DNA from: JBBTCX01 sp964494205
Lineage (GTDB): Bacteria > Planctomycetota > Phycisphaerae > UBA1845
Direction of reading: 5' to 3'
Assembly (NCBI GenBank): GCA_964494205.1
Contig: CAZBRD010000001.1
Coordinates: 124,001 to 188,000 of the forward strand
Length of the DNA: 64,000 bases
Shown here piece by piece: positions 16,910-25,013 of this stretch. Under the pieces are notes generated by a model that was given only the letters and a program-made list of their open reading frames with translations, was not told where the DNA came from and made no database searches. The stretch's first letter is position 1. Each line of letters begins with the position of its first letter. Position numbers and translations under genes: made by a program.

Positions 16910-17872
16910 CTATCGTTCGCGCACCAGCATCTCGCGTTTGATCGACATTCGCTCGATCAGCGGGGCTGCGTCGTTCAGCCAGCGCATGGCGTCGGAATAA
17001 TAACCGGCGGTTGGGCGCAGGTCCGAGGCCATGGCAGACCAATATCGATTAAACGTGTGCATAGACAGTTCGCGAAGGTATTTGCTGTACACGCTGGCTA
17101 AGGCGATGGGCATGTGCTGTTTCTCGCCTTCGGTCAGAAACTCGATATTGATTTCATTGCGCGAGTCGGTCAGTCTGTAGGCGCTGCGAGTTTCCGATTC
17201 CTCCAGGATTTGCAGATCGAATCCCGTAAATTCGACAGTTAGCAATTCACGATAATGCGATCTGCCGCCCAACCGGTCGACAAAGACGCGGACGCGCCGT
17301 TCAGTGGACAACCGCAACGCCCGACGTAGAACGCGCAGCATTCGACCTACGAGAACGGTTGACTTGTTTCGCGTGGATCGAACCAGCTTGTTGTACTGCC
17401 CTTCCCACAACACTTCGCTGCACACGCCGGCAAAGGTCACGCCGGCTTCCGTGCAGTTCTTTCGGACTGCGTTGGCACGGGTACCGATGTCGCCGACGCT
17501 CTGCGAAACCGGCAAGGGTGCGTCGGCGGATGAATACCACGGATATTCCAACAGACCGTCGATCGAATCCGGGGAGGCTAGAGTGAGTAACTCCCGCCAT
17601 GTAGCAGGCCGATGACCAGCGACAGCCAACATCACATGGGCGGTGCGCTCGAGGGGCGATAAGTCGTCTGCCCCTTTGTGCAACGCCTTGCTGTCCGCGA
17701 TGGGCAGCTTGTTGGCGGTACGGGATGTGTTTTGTGTGCACGTCTGGCGAAGTGCCGTCCAAAGGCACTGATCGAGGGCGTTATCGTCGACCCGAAACAC
17801 GGTGCCGCTGACCACCAGCGGACCGAGCAGCGGCCCAAACCCCGCCTCATCTATGCCGATCAACGCACCCAA
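16910..17872 (-). CDS. Divergent RNase HII-like protein with GFG in place of GRG
   Basis: 320 residues with the RNase H type 2 layout. The N-terminus GIDEAGFGPLLGPLVVSG matches the RNase HII motif GIDEAGRGPLAGPVV (acidic pair D8, E9), but the arginine of the GRG motif that reads the RNA-DNA junction is Phe12. Later come ADSKAL (residues 59-64), VFVDRLGG (D199), EGEKQHMPIALASVYSKYLRE (a likely counterpart of the GD...AAASIxAKxxRD helix, with E250) and GYYSDAMRWL. It is about 100 residues longer than RNase HII, with an insertion around 75-190. Start TTG at 17872 with GGAGGG six bases upstream. It may be a nuclease with altered substrate or an inactive relative. Confidence 0.72.
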   Translation of the reverse strand: MGALIGIDEAGFGPLLGPLVVSGTVFRVDDNALDQCLWTALRQTCTQNTSRTANKLPIADSKALHKGADDLSPLERTAHVMLAVAGHRPATWRELLTLASPDSIDGLLEYPWYSSADAPLPVSQSVGDIGTRANAVRKNCTEAGVTFAGVCSEVLWEGQYNKLVRSTRNKSTVLVGRMLRVLRRALRLSTERRVRVFVDRLGGRSHYRELLTVEFTGFDLQILEESETRSAYRLTDSRNEINIEFLTEGEKQHMPIALASVYSKYLRELSMHTFNRYWSAMASDLRPTAGYYSDAMRWLNDAAPLIERMSIKREMLVRER

Positions 17873-18220
17873 CTCGCGCCCTCCGCCATGCGGAACTATG
17901 CGTTGGCCAGCGTACGTCCATGTATTTCAATGCACAAGCTCGTTGTGCAATTGCACCACTTAAACCATGCACTCACCCAGAAAAAAACTCAACACGCCGG
18001 ATTTGTTCGCGCGGTGTATCTATGGATAGAGGATATGATTAGGTGCTGAGTGCGGGGTTGCGTCACAAGGTGTTCCTTGAGCCTCGCACGGGTCGTCCAG
18101 TGCGGTTTTCGCACCGACTAGGGTTAGAGAGATTCCAGCCAACGAGGGTGATGCTCTCGCCAGCACGGAGTTTCCGCGCGGTGCGCCTACGCGCAATAAC
18201 AAACGAAACGGTGATCAAAC
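17873..18220. other. 348-base divergent intergenic region
   Basis: Lies between the RNase HII-like gene (minus) and the pseudopilin cluster (plus), so it should hold promoters for both. A perfect palindrome GTGCAATTGCAC at about 17944-17955 and, beside it, CACAA-n5-TTGTG at about 17931-17945 are possible operators. No gene is supported; short frames across it are not convincing. Confidence 0.5.
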
Positions 18221-19306
18221 ATGAATTACAGAAACGGAAAAATCTCAGTTCGCGGATTTACCTTAATCGAGCTGCTTGTGGTCATTGCGATCATCGCTTT
18301 GTTGCTCGCGATATTGCTCCCTTCGCTTGAATCCGCGCGTAGAAACGCAAAGCGAAACGCGTGCCTGGCGCACATCAAAAACATCGCGACCAGCAGCCGC
18401 GTCTATGAGGCGGACGATCCGCAAGGCTGGGGTATTCCTGTTCACCCCGGTCAGTTCACGCAGAACGCGTCCACGCCAACTTTCATCGGTGCGTACGAAT
18501 GGGGCGGCAAGAGCGGCGTCGGTCGCGAAGGTTTCGTACAGGCGCCGGGAGGGCAATTCGCATTCCTCGGTAGCAAGTATGGTACGAAGGCTGGGTTTGG
18601 TCCGGTCACACGCCCGATGAACGAAATCCTCTATGCCGGGGGTTTCAAGGACAACCTTTATCCTACGTTTGACCGCATTGGCGCGGAAGCAGACACCAAG
18701 CTCAGTCTCGATCTCTTCAAGTGTCCCGGTGACGACGGTCCGCCGCGCGGCGCGCACTGCGAGGACTGGATCAGCAATCCGGAGCGATCGTCTTACGACC
18801 ATTTTGGTAACAGCTACTCGGCTAACCTGTTCATGATTCATGCGGGCAATGACCCGATGCAAAGCAACTCACCGTACATGCGGCCGATCTCGCGCGTGCC
18901 GACGCCGGCGAGGACTCTCTATTACGAAGAGAACATCGGCCGCTGGGCGTGGGCTGCCCGTCGAGAGATCTGTCCGATCATCAGCCCGGGTGTTGATCCG
19001 GGTCCGACCAAGAACCTGGGTGGATGGCACGGGGCTGATTGGACTTTCAACCGTGCGTTTGTTGACGCCCATGCTGAATATCAAAAAGTCTACTTTGAAG
19101 GCACCGAAGATGCTGCGGGGTATGCACAACACTACCGCGTGGAAAAAGTATTCGAAGATCCAGGGGAACAGTCGCTCAACGTCTGCGTGATCGTTCGTGG
19201 CCCGGGCTGGCAAAAGGATACATTGCCCAATGAGCCGATTCAGACGGGTTTGCTTTACCCCGGCAACGGTCGGCCATCGTATGAGGATTGCGTCGACGGC
19301 AATTGA
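18221..19306 (+). CDS. Pseudopilin-like protein with prepilin N-terminus, copy 1
   Basis: 361 residues. A type III (prepilin) signal FTLIELLVVIAIIALLLAILLPSLE follows a short basic leader ending RG, so cleavage is expected before Phe, with methylation and the E5 position conserved. The rest is a globular domain with segments GAYEWGGKSGVGREGFVQ, PMNEILYAGGFKDNL, CPGDDGPPRGAHCEDW and, near the end, GWHGADWTFNRAFVDAHAEYQ, which resembles the H-X9-DG motif of planctomycete pseudopilins but with DA in place of DG. It is the first of three tandem copies. Likely substrate or minor pilin of a type II secretion or type IV pilus system. Confidence 0.88.
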   Translation: MNYRNGKISVRGFTLIELLVVIAIIALLLAILLPSLESARRNAKRNACLAHIKNIATSSRVYEADDPQGWGIPVHPGQFTQNASTPTFIGAYEWGGKSGVGREGFVQAPGGQFAFLGSKYGTKAGFGPVTRPMNEILYAGGFKDNLYPTFDRIGAEADTKLSLDLFKCPGDDGPPRGAHCEDWISNPERSSYDHFGNSYSANLFMIHAGNDPMQSNSPYMRPISRVPTPARTLYYEENIGRWAWAARREICPIISPGVDPGPTKNLGGWHGADWTFNRAFVDAHAEYQKVYFEGTEDAAGYAQHYRVEKVFEDPGEQSLNVCVIVRGPGWQKDTLPNEPIQTGLLYPGNGRPSYEDCVDGN

Positions 19307-19367
19307 TCCAGTGAGAATTAGAACATTCGGTTTCAAGCACTTGAATTACATCGCAGGAGAGGAAGTC

Positions 19368-20480
19368 ATGGCTCGTGGTAACGCAATCAATCAACCTACA
19401 GCATCCAAGAAACTACGATGTGGATTCACGCTGATTGAGCTGCTGGTGGTTATTGCGATCATCGCTCTGTTGCTCGCGATATTGCTTCCTTCGCTCGAAG
19501 CGGCGCGAAGAAATGCAAAGCGCAACGCATGCCTGGCGCACATCAAGAACATCGCGACCAGCGGGCGCGTGTATGATGCCGACGATCCCAATGGTTGGGG
19601 CATTCCGGTGCACCCGCGGCAGTATGAACAGAATGCCCAGGATCCGACTTTCATCGGTGCGTATGAATGGGGCGGCAAGAGCGGCGTCGGTCGCGAGGGG
19701 TTCGTGCAGGCGCCGGGAGGACAATTCGCATTCCTTGGCAGCAAGTATGGAACCAAGGCTGGGTTTGGTCCGGTCACGCGCCCGATGAACGAGATCCTTT
19801 ATGCCGGGGGCTTCAAGGACAACCTTCTTCCAACTTTCGACCGCATCGGAGCCGAAGCAGACACCAAGCTCAGTCTTGATCTCTTCAAGTGTCCCGGTGA
19901 CGACGGTCCGCCGCGCGGCGCGCACTGCGAGGATTGGATCAGCAACCCTGAGCGGTCGTCTTTCGATCACTTCGGCAACAGCTACTCGGCTAACCTGTTC
20001 ATGATTGCGAGTTCGGGCGGTGGCGAAATGTTTAGCAATTCACCGTACTTAAGACCGGTTACGCGCGTGCCCACTCCTTCGCGCACTCTTTATTTCGAAG
20101 AGAACATTGGGCGCTGGGCGTGGGCAGCCCGCCGCGAGGTTTGTCCTATCGTGCAACCCGGTGTGAACCCCGGTCCCACCAAGAACCTGAGTGGATGGCA
20201 CGGCGCGGATTGGACCTTTAATCGTGCGTTTCTCGACGCACATGCCGAGTATCAGCGAGTCTATTTCGAAGGCACCGAAGACGCGCAAGGTTATGCAGAA
20301 CATTATCGCGTCGAACAGGTCCACCAGGATCCCGGGCTGCAAAGTCAGCATCAGTGCATCATCGTTCGCGGCAACGGATGGCAGAAGGACACGTTGCCGG
20401 CGGACCTTTTGGAAACCGGCTTGAACCACCCAGGCGGCGGCAATCGACCGTCGTACGAGGATTGCGTGGATAGCAACTGA
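19368..20480 (+). CDS. Pseudopilin-like protein with prepilin N-terminus, copy 2
   Basis: 370 residues from the ATG at 19368, chosen because GCAGGAGAGGAAG lies just upstream; the frame extends further 5' without homology. It is closely similar to copy 1 through the body (FVQAPGGQFAFLGSKYGTKAGFGPVTRPMNEIL is shared), with differences in the leader, at the SSGGGEMFSNSPYLRP loop and at the C-terminus. Prepilin motif CGFTLIELLVVIAIIALL is intact. It sits 61 bases after copy 1, in one transcription unit. Confidence 0.88.
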   Translation: MARGNAINQPTASKKLRCGFTLIELLVVIAIIALLLAILLPSLEAARRNAKRNACLAHIKNIATSGRVYDADDPNGWGIPVHPRQYEQNAQDPTFIGAYEWGGKSGVGREGFVQAPGGQFAFLGSKYGTKAGFGPVTRPMNEILYAGGFKDNLLPTFDRIGAEADTKLSLDLFKCPGDDGPPRGAHCEDWISNPERSSFDHFGNSYSANLFMIASSGGGEMFSNSPYLRPVTRVPTPSRTLYFEENIGRWAWAARREVCPIVQPGVNPGPTKNLSGWHGADWTFNRAFLDAHAEYQRVYFEGTEDAQGYAEHYRVEQVHQDPGLQSQHQCIIVRGNGWQKDTLPADLLETGLNHPGGGNRPSYEDCVDSN

Positions 20481-20538
20481 CGAATCCCAATTCGTCGTTT
20501 CCCGAATTTCTGACATTTCAAATTGAATGGAGGTTGTC

Positions 20539-21651
20539 ATGAACACTTCAATGACGCGCTACCGGTCCGCCCGCACAAGTTCCATGCGGTCTGCGTTTAC
20601 CTTGATCGAACTGCTCGTGGTGATCGCGATCATCGCGCTTCTACTCGCGATCTTGCTCCCCTCGCTCGAGGCCGCGCGGCGAAACGCCAAACGCAATGCC
20701 TGCCTCGCGCACATCAAGAACATCGGGACGTCCGGCCGCGTGTATGAAGCCGACGATCCGAACGGATGGAGTATTCCGGTGCACCCGAAGCAATATGAAC
20801 AGAACGCGGATGATCCGATTTTCGTTGGCGCGTACGAATGGGGCGGCAAGAGCGGAGTTGGCCGCGAAGGATTTGTGCAGGGACCCGGCGGGCAATATGC
20901 GTTTCTCACGAGCAAGTACGGAACCAGAGCAGGGTTCGGCCCGGCCACTCGTCCGTTGAACAACATACTCTACCCCGGGGGCTTTAAGGACAATCTCTAT
21001 CCGACGTTCAGCCACATCGGGTCAACCGAAGACACCAAGCTCGGTCTTGACCTCTTCCGGTGTCCGGGAGATGACGGCCCGCCGCGCGGCGCCCATTGCC
21101 AGGATTGGATTGATAACCCCGAGCGATCATCGTTCGATCATTTTGGCAACAGCTACGCCGCGAACCTGTTCATGATCGGTAGCACCGCCGGCGGCGAGAT
21201 GTCCAGCAACTCGCCGTATTTGCGACCGGTGACGCGCGTGCCCACTCCGTCGCGAACGCTTTATTTCGAGGAGAACATCGGCCGCTGGGCGTGGTCCACC
21301 AAACAGGAGATTTGTCCGTGGGTACAACCCGGAGTCGATCCCGGTCCCAACAAAGCGGTTCGCGGATGGCACGGGGCCGACTGGACTTTCAATCGGGCCT
21401 TCCTCGACGCCCACGCGGAGTATCAGCGCGTTTATGTGGCTGGCACTGAGAACGCACAGGGATATGCCCAGCACTATCGCAACGAGCAGGTCCACCCCGA
21501 TCCGGACCTTCAGAACGCGCACCAGTGCATCATCGTTCGCGGCGACGGCTGGCAGAAAGATACGCTTCCGGCAGACCTGATCGAAACCGGGTTGAATTAC
21601 CCCGGCGGCGGCAATCGACCGTCGTATGAGGATTGTGTGGAGAGCAAGTAG
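20539..21651 (+). CDS. Pseudopilin-like protein with prepilin N-terminus, copy 3
   Basis: 370 residues. I choose the ATG at 20539 because GGAGG at 20529-20533 is well spaced before it; the ATG at 20527 overlaps that site. Prepilin motif RSAFTLIELLVVIAIIALL is intact. This copy is the most divergent of the three in the middle (TSKYGTRAGFGPATRPLNNILYPGG; HIGSTEDTKLGLDLFRCPG) but keeps the terminal GWHGADWTFNRAFLDAHAEYQ. A hairpin terminator follows at 21675, closing the three-gene unit. Confidence 0.88.
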   Translation: MNTSMTRYRSARTSSMRSAFTLIELLVVIAIIALLLAILLPSLEAARRNAKRNACLAHIKNIGTSGRVYEADDPNGWSIPVHPKQYEQNADDPIFVGAYEWGGKSGVGREGFVQGPGGQYAFLTSKYGTRAGFGPATRPLNNILYPGGFKDNLYPTFSHIGSTEDTKLGLDLFRCPGDDGPPRGAHCQDWIDNPERSSFDHFGNSYAANLFMIGSTAGGEMSSNSPYLRPVTRVPTPSRTLYFEENIGRWAWSTKQEICPWVQPGVDPGPNKAVRGWHGADWTFNRAFLDAHAEYQRVYVAGTENAQGYAQHYRNEQVHPDPDLQNAHQCIIVRGDGWQKDTLPADLIETGLNYPGGGNRPSYEDCVESK

Positions 21652-21674
21652 GAAACGATCCAACAAGCCAAAAC

Positions 21675-21720
21675 ACTCGCCGGAAAACCATCCAAAGTGA
21701 GCTCCTTCCGGCGAGTTTTC
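21675..21720 (+). terminator. Rho-independent terminator of the pseudopilin unit
   Basis: Stem ACTCGCCGGAA (21675-21685) pairs with TTCCGGCGAGT (21706-21716) across a 20-base loop and is followed by TTTC. It begins 24 bases after the stop of pseudopilin copy 3. Confidence 0.75.
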
Positions 21721-21858
21721 ATGTTCGAAACAGCGGGTCATTGGCCTCTGTGAAGTGTTGACAATCTCCCTGCCTTCCCTAGCATGTTCTATCTGCCTTC
21801 GGTTCCCGTTCGTGGAGAATGGGAGCGAGGGCGAAAACCAACGTGTGAGGTCTGTCGG

Positions 21859-22125
21859 ATGCGAAACGGATTGCGGGCAATCATCGGATGTGGAATGGGA
21901 TTGGTTCTCCTTTCCGGTTGTGGCGGGCTGACCAAGCCGCCGCATTGGAGCACCGGTGTTCGCAACATCAGCGCGGGCCAGGAAAGCCTGAGCCAATCGG
22001 CGGACGACCATTATGAAAGCGCCCACAACGTCCATCGGCACGACGGTCGCGCGCTCGTTGAAGATATGGACCTGATCACCATGACCGACAGGCCTTCGCG
22101 TCTCACGCGCTGGCACGATCGCTAA
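21859..22125 (+). CDS. Small lipoprotein, function unknown
   Basis: 88 residues from the ATG at 21859. Lipoprotein signal MRNGLRAIIGCGMGLVLLSGC with the acylated cysteine at about residue 21. The short mature part is polar and rich in Asp, Ser and His (ESLSQSADDHYESAHNVHRHD). The frame is open to 21784, but that extension looks like leader DNA. It is 33 bases upstream of the M28 peptidase gene on the same strand and could be co-transcribed. No known family. Confidence 0.65.
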   Translation: MRNGLRAIIGCGMGLVLLSGCGGLTKPPHWSTGVRNISAGQESLSQSADDHYESAHNVHRHDGRALVEDMDLITMTDRPSRLTRWHDR

Positions 22126-22158
22126 ACGCATCCATTACTTTCACAAGGTAGAAATCTA

Positions 22159-24066
22159 ATGAGCAAGGGTCGTTTCTTCGCCCCCGGGCGGACCGCCATC
22201 GGTTGCCTGAGGGGTTTCGGTGCGCGCGGGAACATGCGAATGGTTTCGGCGTGTTGCGTTTTCCTCGCCCAGGTACTCGTCGTTTCCCCGGTTCGCGCCG
22301 ATTCCACCGCGGACGAGTTAACGACACGGTTCCAGGCCCACATCAACTATTTGGCCGACGACAAACTTGAAGGTCGCGGTGTCGGCACAAAGGGAATCGA
22401 CGACGCAGCCGATTACATCGTGAAGCAGTTCACCGAAATCGGGCTCAAACCCGGCGGTGAGAAGGGAACGTTTTTCCAATCGTTCCCCATGACGCTGCAC
22501 CGCGAGCTGACTGATCGCAGTCGGTTCGAATTTGTCGGCGACGACACTAAGCGCAAGCGCGACGTCGACTTTATTCCGCTGAGCTTCTCCTCGGACGATG
22601 CGTTTGAAGGCGATCTTGTTTTCTGTGGATATGGCATCATCAACCCCGATCGCAAGTTCGACGATTTCGAAGGCATCAATCTCGAAGGCAAGGTTGCGCT
22701 CATGCTCATGGGCGAGCCTGCTTCGTGGGCCGATGAAAATGGTTTCAGCACGAAGCACGCCATGTTTCGCAACAAAGTCTACAACGCCAAGGATCGCGGA
22801 GCCGTGGCTGTTCTGTTGGTGAATCAGACTCCCGGGGCAGATGGCGACAAGCTGACGCCGTTCATCACCGAGCACCCCGATGAATACGGTCTGCCTGTGT
22901 TTCATGTGTCTCGCGCTATCGTCGAGGAAAAGCTCACCCGCATGAAGATGGATTCGCTTGCGAAGCTGCAGGAAAAGCTGGATGCGGGCGGGTTTGCCAC
23001 GTCGGTTGTTCCGCACATCCGCGTTTCGGGTCAGGCAGGTTTTGAGAAGAAAACGGCGCCGGCGAAAAACGTCATCGCACTGCTGAAGGGTGAAGGCGCA
23101 CTGGCGGATGAGTACATCGTGATCGGCGCGCATTACGACCACCTCGGAAAGTGTCGTCCGATGAGCCGCACTTTCAAAGCGGGTAAGCTCGTTCACGAAT
23201 CGGAGGAGCCGCAAATCCATAACGGGGCTGATGACAACGCGTCTGGCGTTAGTGGAATCATCGAGATCGCACGCATGTTGGCCAAGGACTCTGTGAAGTC
23301 GCGACGCAGCTTTGTGTTCATCGCGTTCTCTGCCGAGGAGAGCGGACTGCACGGCAGCAAGTACTACGTCGATCATCCAACGTTCCCGCTTGAGAAGACT
23401 GTCGCGATGCTCAACCTCGACATGGTTGGCAGAGTGGAGCCGGGCAAGAACAAGGTTGAGATTTTCGGCCTCGCGACATCGCCTGATTTTGAATCGATCG
23501 TCAATCGACAAGCCGGTTCCGTTGGTATGGGCATTTCGCCGGGCGTCGACGAAGGCGGCCGTAGCGATCACGCATCGTTCATGCGTTCGAACATTCCATC
23601 CATGCACTTCTTCAGCGGTCAGCATGCCGACTATCACAAGCCGAGCGACGACAGCGAAAAGATCAACGCACCGGATGGCGTTCGCATCTGTCGTCTGATC
23701 ACCGAAGTAGCTCGCGAACTCGCCACACGCGATGCGAAGCCCGCGTTTCAGGTTGTTGAAAACAAGAAGAAAGATGATCCGGGTCCATTGCCCACGTATC
23801 GCGTGGTCATGGGCATCGCACCGAGTTACACCGACGATGGTCTGCCGGGCATGGGCGTGGACGGCGTTAACCCCGAAGGGCCGGCGGAGATTGCGGGCAT
23901 GAAAGCCAAGGACCGCATCATTCGCATCGGCGGCAAGAAGATCGCCAATATCTACGACTACATGGCCAGCACGCGCAACAACAAACCGGGCGACGAAGTG
24001 GAAGTTGTGGTTGTTCGCGACGGCAAAGAGTTGACGCTTAAAGTTACTCTATCCGGCAGCAAGTAG
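22159..24066 (+). CDS. Exported M28 metallopeptidase with PA and PDZ domains
   Basis: 635-residue zinc aminopeptidase. After an N-terminal signal region (a second start at M26 would give a cleaner signal ending VSPVRA) comes the first part of the M28 fold with an inserted PA domain (about 115-270). The two-zinc site is complete: H325 (GAHYDHLG), D358 (NGADDNASG), E393/E394 (SAEESG), D421 (NLDMVG) and H493 (HADYHKPSDD). A C-terminal PDZ domain (about 545-635) includes GPAEIAGMKAKDRIIRIGGKKI. It should work in the periplasm or outside the cell and degrade peptides. AAGGTAG precedes the start. A large antisense frame over it is a shadow. Confidence 0.93.
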   Translation: MSKGRFFAPGRTAIGCLRGFGARGNMRMVSACCVFLAQVLVVSPVRADSTADELTTRFQAHINYLADDKLEGRGVGTKGIDDAADYIVKQFTEIGLKPGGEKGTFFQSFPMTLHRELTDRSRFEFVGDDTKRKRDVDFIPLSFSSDDAFEGDLVFCGYGIINPDRKFDDFEGINLEGKVALMLMGEPASWADENGFSTKHAMFRNKVYNAKDRGAVAVLLVNQTPGADGDKLTPFITEHPDEYGLPVFHVSRAIVEEKLTRMKMDSLAKLQEKLDAGGFATSVVPHIRVSGQAGFEKKTAPAKNVIALLKGEGALADEYIVIGAHYDHLGKCRPMSRTFKAGKLVHESEEPQIHNGADDNASGVSGIIEIARMLAKDSVKSRRSFVFIAFSAEESGLHGSKYYVDHPTFPLEKTVAMLNLDMVGRVEPGKNKVEIFGLATSPDFESIVNRQAGSVGMGISPGVDEGGRSDHASFMRSNIPSMHFFSGQHADYHKPSDDSEKINAPDGVRICRLITEVARELATRDAKPAFQVVENKKKDDPGPLPTYRVVMGIAPSYTDDGLPGMGVDGVNPEGPAEIAGMKAKDRIIRIGGKKIANIYDYMASTRNNKPGDEVEVVVVRDGKELTLKVTLSGSK

Positions 24067-24109
24067 TGATTCCGTTCTAATTCTAGCTGTCCAACGATAT
24101 CAAACTTGA

Positions 24110-24144
24110 GGGTGGCACGGTCAAGCAGCAGCTTGGCCGTGGTG
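24110..24144. repeat. 35-base dispersed repeat, copy 2 (inverted)
   Basis: Reverse complement of 2641-2675 with two mismatches. It lies in the 258-base gap between the M28 peptidase and the convergent gene at 24325. Confidence 0.75.
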
Positions 24145-24249
24145 GGCGGCGGTTGCGTGCGGCACTTCTGCGCCACGCAAATTGCTAAACGTCATGCCGC
24201 TGATCGTCCCTTGTTTGCGCAATGGGCTCTGATTGGAAATCAACCGCGC

Positions 24250-24286
24250 AAGAAAAATGCCGCGCGACTGTTGTCTCTCGCGCGGC
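24250..24286 (-). terminator. Rho-independent terminator (minus strand)
   Basis: On the minus strand GCCGCGCGA (24286-24278) pairs with TCGCGCGGC (24267-24259) and is followed by ATTTTT. It lies 39 bases beyond the stop of the gene at 24325-24879. Confidence 0.85.
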
Positions 24287-24324
24287 ACTCTCGAAGTCTT
24301 TTCTGTGTCAGTTGCAGAAAGTTG

Positions 24325-24879
24325 CTAGCGCACGATCACCCATAATGTTGTCAGCACGAGCGCGGCTGCGACACCTCCCATCGCACAGCCCGACAGAAAA
24401 CCCCTGATGCTGAAAGGTTTCTTCGGGCGCGTGTGCCACGGCTTCAGTGTTGGCGCCGGATTCGACGATTTTGCAGGCACTGCCTGCACCGGTTGGATTG
24501 ACGTAGTCGGCTGCGATTCCGACGATTCCGATTTCACGTCCGTCAGAGTCGGGAAGCGAAGGATGCGCGGCTCATCGTCGACGGGTCGATTGTTTGGGTT
24601 GGCTTTCGTCACCGTCTTGACGGGTTCCATTTCTACGCGGGCCACCAGCGGCAACTCCATTTGCTTTCCGATCGCGATCGATCGCGGCTCAACGTCGACT
24701 GCGCCCACGGTCGAAAGCACGTCGACTCGCGAGCGTACGGGAATGAATCGATGGGGTTTGACGCGTCGGTCTCCGGGTTCGAAATATTCCTCGATCATTT
24801 CGCGAGCCTGTAGTCTGGCTGCGCGCCGCATTTGGTGAACCCTTCGCGCCTTTCCCTGCAAACCACCGTGAAACGCCAT
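24325..24879 (-). CDS. C-terminally anchored membrane protein, function unknown
   Basis: 184 residues: a basic, helical N-terminus (RRVHQMRRAARLQAREMIEEYF), a polar proline-rich middle, and a single C-terminal hydrophobic helix (GFLSGCAMGGVAAALVLTTLWVIV), so the bulk should face the cytoplasm. GGAGG precedes the ATG and a strong terminator follows, so it is a real monocistronic gene. No family recognised. The lineup of SRVDVLSTVGAVDVEPRS could be a short beta domain, but nothing more can be said. Confidence 0.72.
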   Translation of the reverse strand: MAFHGGLQGKARRVHQMRRAARLQAREMIEEYFEPGDRRVKPHRFIPVRSRVDVLSTVGAVDVEPRSIAIGKQMELPLVARVEMEPVKTVTKANPNNRPVDDEPRILRFPTLTDVKSESSESQPTTSIQPVQAVPAKSSNPAPTLKPWHTRPKKPFSIRGFLSGCAMGGVAAALVLTTLWVIVR

Positions 24880-25013
24880 GATTGGACCTCCGTGTAGTTG
24901 ATCAATTCGTTTTCACAAGGAATTAGACCTGTCCATTCGATTGTTATCGTCGCGCTAAGTGGCGCGCGAGCAGGCAATTTGTGACGGGCGCAGGCACGAC
25001 TTGCGATGGCTTT

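Noticed and set aside
22318..23637. 439-codon minus-strand frame over the M28 peptidase
   Set aside because: Antisense shadow; the plus-strand protein has the full set of zinc ligands.
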